From SHWB01 sp050246875 (GTDB lineage Bacteria > Pseudomonadota > Alphaproteobacteria > UBA6615), in assembly GCA_050246875.1 (NCBI GenBank), contig JBFWVF010000001.1, positions 62,001 through 126,000 of the forward strand: 64,000 bases of DNA, given 5' to 3'. The position numbers were made by a program, and so were the translations under genes. This document shows positions 59,986 to 64,000 of the stretch, one piece after another (the first letter of the stretch is position 1; each line of letters begins with the position of its first letter). The notes beneath the pieces were generated by a model, which was given only the letters and a program-made list of their open reading frames with translations, searched no databases and was not told where the DNA came from.

Positions 59986-62207
59986 CGGCCGACCCCGTCA
60001 TCTGTGCCGCGACGCATCGCGAGACGCAGCGCGTTTCCAGTAACGGCAATGGACGATGCCGACATCGCCACGGCGGCGATCAGCGGCGTGACCATGCCGG
60101 CAACGGCCAGCGGTACCGCGACGAGGTTGTAGGCGAACGCCAGGGCGAAATTCTCGAGGACGAGCCAGCGAGCGCGCCGCGCGATGGTCAGCGTCTCGAC
60201 GACCGGCGCAAGCCGCGCGCCCTGGAAGATGACGTCCGCCGCCGTGCGGCTGATATCGGCGGCAGTCGCCGGCGAAATCGAGGCGAACGCGGCGGCGAGC
60301 GCAGGCGCGTCGTTGAGCCCGTCTCCCACCATGAGCACCCGGCGACCTGCCGCCGCCAGTTCCGCCAGCCGTGCCGCCTTGTCCGCCGGCCTGCACCTGG
60401 CCTGCCAGCGCACGATACCCACCGCGTTCGCCGCCGCGGCGACGACCGCCTCGCGGTCGCCCGAAAGCAGTTCCACCTCGTAACCCGACTGTTTTAGCCG
60501 CGCGATCGCCAGGGCGGCATCCGGTCGCAACCTGTCGGAAAAGCCGAAGCGCACGGGACGCGCGCCGGGACGCGCGAACCACAATTCCGGCCCGCCGCCA
60601 TCCTGGCCCTCGGCGGTGGCACTCGCACCGCAGAAGATGGCGCTGCCGAGACGCAGTTCGCCGTCCTCGGACTGCGCGCGCAGCCCCTCGCCGGGGATCT
60701 CCTCCACACGGCCGAGCGGCTCGACCGGCGCTCCACACGCCCGCACCAGAGCCTGCGCCAGAGGATGGCGGCTGGTGGTAGCGATTCGCGCCGCGAGCGC
60801 CAGCGCCGCCGCATCCGCGGGCGCCTCGACAAGCGCAAGATCGCCGGTGGTCAGGGTCCCGGTCTTGTCGAAAACGACGGTATCGACCTGCGCCAGGCGC
60901 TCCAGGCCATCGGCCGACTTGAGCAGGATGCCGCGACGCATCAGCCGACCGCTCGCCACGACCTGGACGGCCGGCACGGCAAGCCCCAGGGCGCACGGGC
61001 ATGTGATGATGAGGACGGCGACGGCGGTCAGCAACGCCTCGGCGAACGGTTCGCCGAGGGCGCCCCACCACAACGCAAGCGTCGCCAGCGCCAGGAGATG
61101 GACGACGGGCGCATAGGCTCGGGCGACGCGATCGGCGAGGCGCACGTATCGTGCCCGGCCCTGCTCGGCCGCCTCCACCATCCGGACGATTTCAGCCAGA
61201 AGCGTGCCCTCACCCGCGGCACCCGTCCGCACCAGGAGAGCGCCGGAGAGGTTCATGGTGCCGGCGAAAACAGCGTCCCCGGGCATCACCGCCTGCGGCG
61301 ACGCTTCTCCGGTGACAAGGCTCGTATCGACGTCCGAGCGACCGTCGACGACCGTGCCGTCGACCGGCAGACGATCGCCCGGTGCAACCGCGACGGTGAG
61401 ACCGGCGACCAGCGCCTCGACAGGCACGAGGCGTCTGTGCCCGTCAGGCGCGACGACAGTCGCGGCCGACGCTGCGAGCGAAAGCATGTTCTCCGCCGCG
61501 CCGCGCGCCCGCGCACGCGCCATGCGATCGAGGACACGCCCGACAAGAAGGAAGAACAACAGGCTGATGGCGGCGTCGAAATAAGCGTGTTCGCCGCCCC
61601 GCACGGTCTCGAACAGGCTGACGGCGGCCGTCAGCACGACACCGACCGAGATCGGTATGTCCATATCCGCTCGCCGCGATTTCAGCGCGCGCACGGCGCC
61701 CCGGAAGAAGGGCCTGCCAGCCCAGGCGATTGCCGGCAGGGCAACGAGTGCGGATATCCAGTGCAACAGATCGCGCGTCGCCGGCCCCATGTCCGAGAAG
61801 GCGCCCGCCCAGACTGACACCGACAGCAACATGACGTTGCCGGCGGCGAAGCCGGCGACGGCGAGGCAGCGGAGCAGAAAACGACTCTCGTCGTCCGTCG
61901 CGGTGGCCAGGCGCTCGGGATCGTATGGAACGGCGTGATACCCCATGCCTTCGACGGCACCGATCACCTGTTGCGGCGTCAGCGCGCCCTCTCGCCAGCG
62001 TACCGCCAGCCGTCGTGTCGTCAGGTTGACACGGGCCGACACCATGCCCGCGAGGCCACCAAGCCGGCGCTCGATCCGGGCGACGCAGCCTGCGCAGTGA
62101 ATCCCGTCGACCATCAGGTTCAGGGCCGCTGTGCCGTCCCCGGCCTTCAGCACATGTGCGACCGGCAACGCGTCGATATCGGTCGGACGCAGGGCGAGAT
62201 CGGTCAT
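59982..62207 (-). CDS. ccoI: Copper-translocating P-type ATPase CcoI
   Basis: 741 residues from ATG 62207. Domain order: N-terminal metal-binding domain with the CxxC in GIHCAGCVARIERRL (about 37-51), helices, the actuator TGEASPQ (about 290), the CPC ion motif in ITCPCALGLAVP (about 405), phosphorylation motif DKTGTLTTG (about 446), and GDGLNDAPALAAA in the P-domain. CcoI pumps copper for the CuB site of cbb3 oxidase. It shares a four-base overlap with ccoH upstream and ccoS downstream. Confidence 0.94.
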   Translation of the reverse strand: MTDLALRPTDIDALPVAHVLKAGDGTAALNLMVDGIHCAGCVARIERRLGGLAGMVSARVNLTTRRLAVRWREGALTPQQVIGAVEGMGYHAVPYDPERLATATDDESRFLLRCLAVAGFAAGNVMLLSVSVWAGAFSDMGPATRDLLHWISALVALPAIAWAGRPFFRGAVRALKSRRADMDIPISVGVVLTAAVSLFETVRGGEHAYFDAAISLLFFLLVGRVLDRMARARARGAAENMLSLAASAATVVAPDGHRRLVPVEALVAGLTVAVAPGDRLPVDGTVVDGRSDVDTSLVTGEASPQAVMPGDAVFAGTMNLSGALLVRTGAAGEGTLLAEIVRMVEAAEQGRARYVRLADRVARAYAPVVHLLALATLALWWGALGEPFAEALLTAVAVLIITCPCALGLAVPAVQVVASGRLMRRGILLKSADGLERLAQVDTVVFDKTGTLTTGDLALVEAPADAAALALAARIATTSRHPLAQALVRACGAPVEPLGRVEEIPGEGLRAQSEDGELRLGSAIFCGASATAEGQDGGGPELWFARPGARPVRFGFSDRLRPDAALAIARLKQSGYEVELLSGDREAVVAAAANAVGIVRWQARCRPADKAARLAELAAAGRRVLMVGDGLNDAPALAAAFASISPATAADISRTAADVIFQGARLAPVVETLTIARRARWLVLENFALAFAYNLVAVPLAVAGMVTPLIAAVAMSASSIAVTGNALRLAMRRGTDDGVGR

Positions 62208-62689
62208 TGGCGCCCTACCTGGACGCGCCGTTCCAGCCTGAACGGTTCGCCCGTCGCCGGATGCAGCACGAGATCGACGATCCATTGACCCTCATCGACG
62301 CCGTCGAGCACGCCGGCGAACCGCCCGGCCGAGACTTCGAGCAGCACGATCGCGAGATCGCTGTTGGCCTGGACGGGTCGACGCAATGTTGCCTCGGCCG
62401 CCAGCCCGCTCAACGGGCGTCCGTCGGCACCCGCCGCCGAAACCGTCAGCGTCGTACCGACGACATCGATGGCAATCCGCCAGCCGAGGGCCTGCTGGCG
62501 AGCGGCATGATCCAGGGTGCGATTGTAGGCGAGACCGTTTCGATAGGCATCGGCGTCATCGAGGCCGGGATGGGTATCGAGCGCCAGCCAGGCGAACACA
62601 CCGTTAACCGCGACCACCACGCCAAAAAAGCCAAGAACCATCGCCAGGACGTGGCGGCCGGTGAGGACGCGGGAGCGCACGGTGCTCAT
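62204..62689 (-). CDS. ccoH: cbb3 oxidase assembly protein CcoH/FixH
   Basis: 161 residues from ATG 62689. One membrane helix at about 13-36 (HVLAMVLGFFGVVVAVNGVF) is followed by a periplasmic beta-rich domain: DADAYRNGLAYNRTLDHAAR and ALGWRIAIDV are FixH hallmarks. The protein associates with the oxidase during assembly. Its stop overlaps ccoI's start and its start overlaps ccoG's stop (ATGA in both cases). Confidence 0.9.
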   Translation of the reverse strand: MSTVRSRVLTGRHVLAMVLGFFGVVVAVNGVFAWLALDTHPGLDDADAYRNGLAYNRTLDHAARQQALGWRIAIDVVGTTLTVSAAGADGRPLSGLAAEATLRRPVQANSDLAIVLLEVSAGRFAGVLDGVDEGQWIVDLVLHPATGEPFRLERRVQVGRQ

Positions 62690-64000
62690 GGTGCCGGCGC
62701 CCGGAACACGGTGGCTTCCCGAACACTCACGGGCCCGTCCGAGAGATGGAAGGCGATATCGGTCGATTCCCCTCTGGCGACTTCCGCTGGTGCGGTCACC
62801 AGAACGCGGAATTCGGCGACGTCGTCAGCAGGCACGACGAGCCGTACCGCATCTGCGCCCGGCCTGCCACCGACGGTATCGAGCCACGCCCCCGGCAGGC
62901 CGGACACGGTCAACCGCCACTCCGTCTCGACGTGCCGTTTGTTGAGGATCTTGAGGGTATAGGCATTGCGGACGGAGCCATCGGACAATGTCACATAAAG
63001 CGGATTACGGTCACGAAGGACGTTGGCCTCGACCACGGACCGCGTCGTCAATGCCCCCAGCATGATCGCCGCGACGACGACGATGAGCGCCGCGTAGACG
63101 ACGGTGCGCGGCCGCAGCAGGCGCAAGCGCCCGCGGCGGGTGGCCGGCTCGGCCGTCAGGTCGGCAAGGGTCGCGTACCGAACGAGACCGCGCTGGAAGC
63201 CGACCTTGTCCATGACCGCATTGCAAGCGTCGACGCAGAGCGCGCAACTGATGCACTCGAGCTGGGCGCCGTCGCGGATGTCGATGCCCGCCGGACAGAC
63301 GGCGACGCATTGGCGGCAGTCGATGCAATCGCCGCGCACACCTGTGGCGACGTTCTTGCGCAGTGGCCCGCGCGGCTCGCCGCGTCGTCGGTCGTAGGAC
63401 ACGATCATCGTGTCCTCGTCCTGCAAAGCCGCCTGGATGCGCGGCCAGGGACACATGTAGGTGCAGACCTGCTCCCGGGCGATGCCGCCGAGGGCGTAAG
63501 TCGTAACACTGAAAACGGCGACGAACAGCCACGCGACGGTCGGCGCCTCGCCGGCAAGAAAGCCCGCGGCGAGCGTCGGCGCGTCGGCAAAGTAAAAGAC
63601 CCATGCGCCGCCGGTGGCGATGGCGATCGCCAGCCAGATGGCATGCTTCGATACCTTGCGCGCGATCTTGCCGAGGCGCCACGGCTGCTTGTCGAGACGT
63701 ATGCGCGCCGTCCTGTCGCCCTCGACGAGGCGCTCCACGGCGATGAACAGATCCGTCCAGACGGTTTGCGGACAGGCATAACCGCACCAGACGCGCCCGG
63801 CGATGCTGGTGACGAGAAACAGGCCGAGGGCCGCGAGGATCAGCAGGCCGGTGATGTAGTACACCTCCTGCGGCCAGATCTCGATCATGAAGAAGTAGAA
63901 GCGTCGCGCCGGGAAATCGACGAGGATCGCCTGGTCCGGTGCTCCCGGACCCCGATCCCATCTCAGCCAAGGACCGATGTAGTAGAGGCCGAGGGTCAGT
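62686..64000 (-). CDS. ccoG: Cytochrome c oxidase accessory protein CcoG, 5' end missing
   Basis: About 438 codons; the start lies beyond the right edge and the open frame runs to it. Membrane helices include YFFMIEIWPQEVYYITGLLI and GLFLVTSIAGRVWCGYACPQ. Two ferredoxin-type clusters are seen: CIDCRQCVAVCP and CISCALCVDAC. A C-terminal beta domain (about the last 110 residues) is the usual IgG-like part. CcoG/FixG is a cupric reductase for cbb3 oxidase assembly. An internal Met at 63888 is not the start, since homologous text precedes it. The oxidase genes ccoNOQP are probably just past the window. Confidence 0.93.
   Translation of the reverse strand, partial: LTLGLYYIGPWLRWDRGPGAPDQAILVDFPARRFYFFMIEIWPQEVYYITGLLILAALGLFLVTSIAGRVWCGYACPQTVWTDLFIAVERLVEGDRTARIRLDKQPWRLGKIARKVSKHAIWLAIAIATGGAWVFYFADAPTLAAGFLAGEAPTVAWLFVAVFSVTTYALGGIAREQVCTYMCPWPRIQAALQDEDTMIVSYDRRRGEPRGPLRKNVATGVRGDCIDCRQCVAVCPAGIDIRDGAQLECISCALCVDACNAVMDKVGFQRGLVRYATLADLTAEPATRRGRLRLLRPRTVVYAALIVVVAAIMLGALTTRSVVEANVLRDRNPLYVTLSDGSVRNAYTLKILNKRHVETEWRLTVSGLPGAWLDTVGGRPGADAVRLVVPADDVAEFRVLVTAPAEVARGESTDIAFHLSDGPVSVREATVFRAPAP

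Noticed and set aside
63886..63888. ATG 63888 as start of ccoG
   Set aside because: In-frame text before it (ILVDFPARRFYFF) is typical CcoG sequence, so the true start lies right of the window.
1..64000. tRNA, rRNA, CRISPR array, IS element or prophage
   Set aside because: No tRNA-like fold, ribosomal sequence, regular repeat-spacer array, transposase or integrase text was seen on either strand.

Overview
The window is 64 kb of very GC-rich chromosome (roughly 68-72% by eye) from an aerobic, metabolically versatile bacterium, most likely an alphaproteobacterium. The FixGHIS/CcoGHIS cbb3-oxidase assembly set, a CC0125/CC1285-type lipoprotein, TRAP, FCD-type GntR and MarC genes, and the codon bias all fit that class; a genus cannot be named. 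I see no rRNA, tRNA, CRISPR array, IS element or prophage. Genes are short operons for peripheral catabolism, many present as neighbouring paralogue pairs, with a few housekeeping genes (mobA, moaA, nadK, gloB) between them.

Layout. 1-5750: two alpha/beta E1 pairs of 2-oxo acid (acetoin-type) dehydrogenase point away from each other around an acetolactate-synthase-like thiamine diphosphate enzyme; the divergent gap carries two GTATAC-centred operators. 5814-12658: a DUF6166 protein, a small membrane protein, a fatty acid hydroxylase, YciI, a zinc alcohol dehydrogenase, a GntR regulator, two tandem alpha/beta hydrolases and an FAD monooxygenase. 12842-17704: a DUF486 protein, two internally duplicated NIPSNAP proteins and four consecutive cupin genes carrying five cupin domains. 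18038-27297: mobA, an SDR, a periplasmic binding protein, moaA, a long Pro/Ala-rich ankyrin protein, nadK, an AbrB-type permease and gloB. 27310-32807: a haloalkane dehalogenase with a VOC protein, a DUF1194 protein and a complete TRAP transporter split over two divergent units.

32884-43524: two divergent 3-hydroxyisobutyrate-dehydrogenase-family genes, a GntR regulator coupled to a phytanoyl-CoA-dioxygenase-like gene, an NmrA-type protein, a dienelactone-hydrolase-like protein, and two CocE/NonD hydrolases flanking a quinone oxidoreductase and a structured intergenic repeat. 43730-53062: a class III aminotransferase, MarC, ExoD, two amidases, NnrS, an AT-rich orphan GIY-YIG gene and two coupled EamA permeases. 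53084-58434: another cupin, an Ldh-family dehydrogenase, a lipoprotein, a VOC protein, a third hydroxyacid dehydrogenase and a glycosyltransferase-like membrane protein. 58528-64000: a DUF2189 protein and a COG4315 protein, then ccoS-ccoI-ccoH-ccoG on the minus strand, linked by ATGA overlaps.

How the genes may work together: most clusters look like uptake-plus-breakdown modules for small organic acids, esters, amides or halogenated compounds. Substrates are not readable from sequence. The most unusual observations are the cupin array, in which every domain has Arg in place of the usual motif-2 metal-binding His; the mirrored E1 pairs without E2/E3 genes; the low-GC GIY-YIG orphan; a twin palindrome in a convergent intergenic gap; and an intergenic repeat with two mutually exclusive perfect hairpins.
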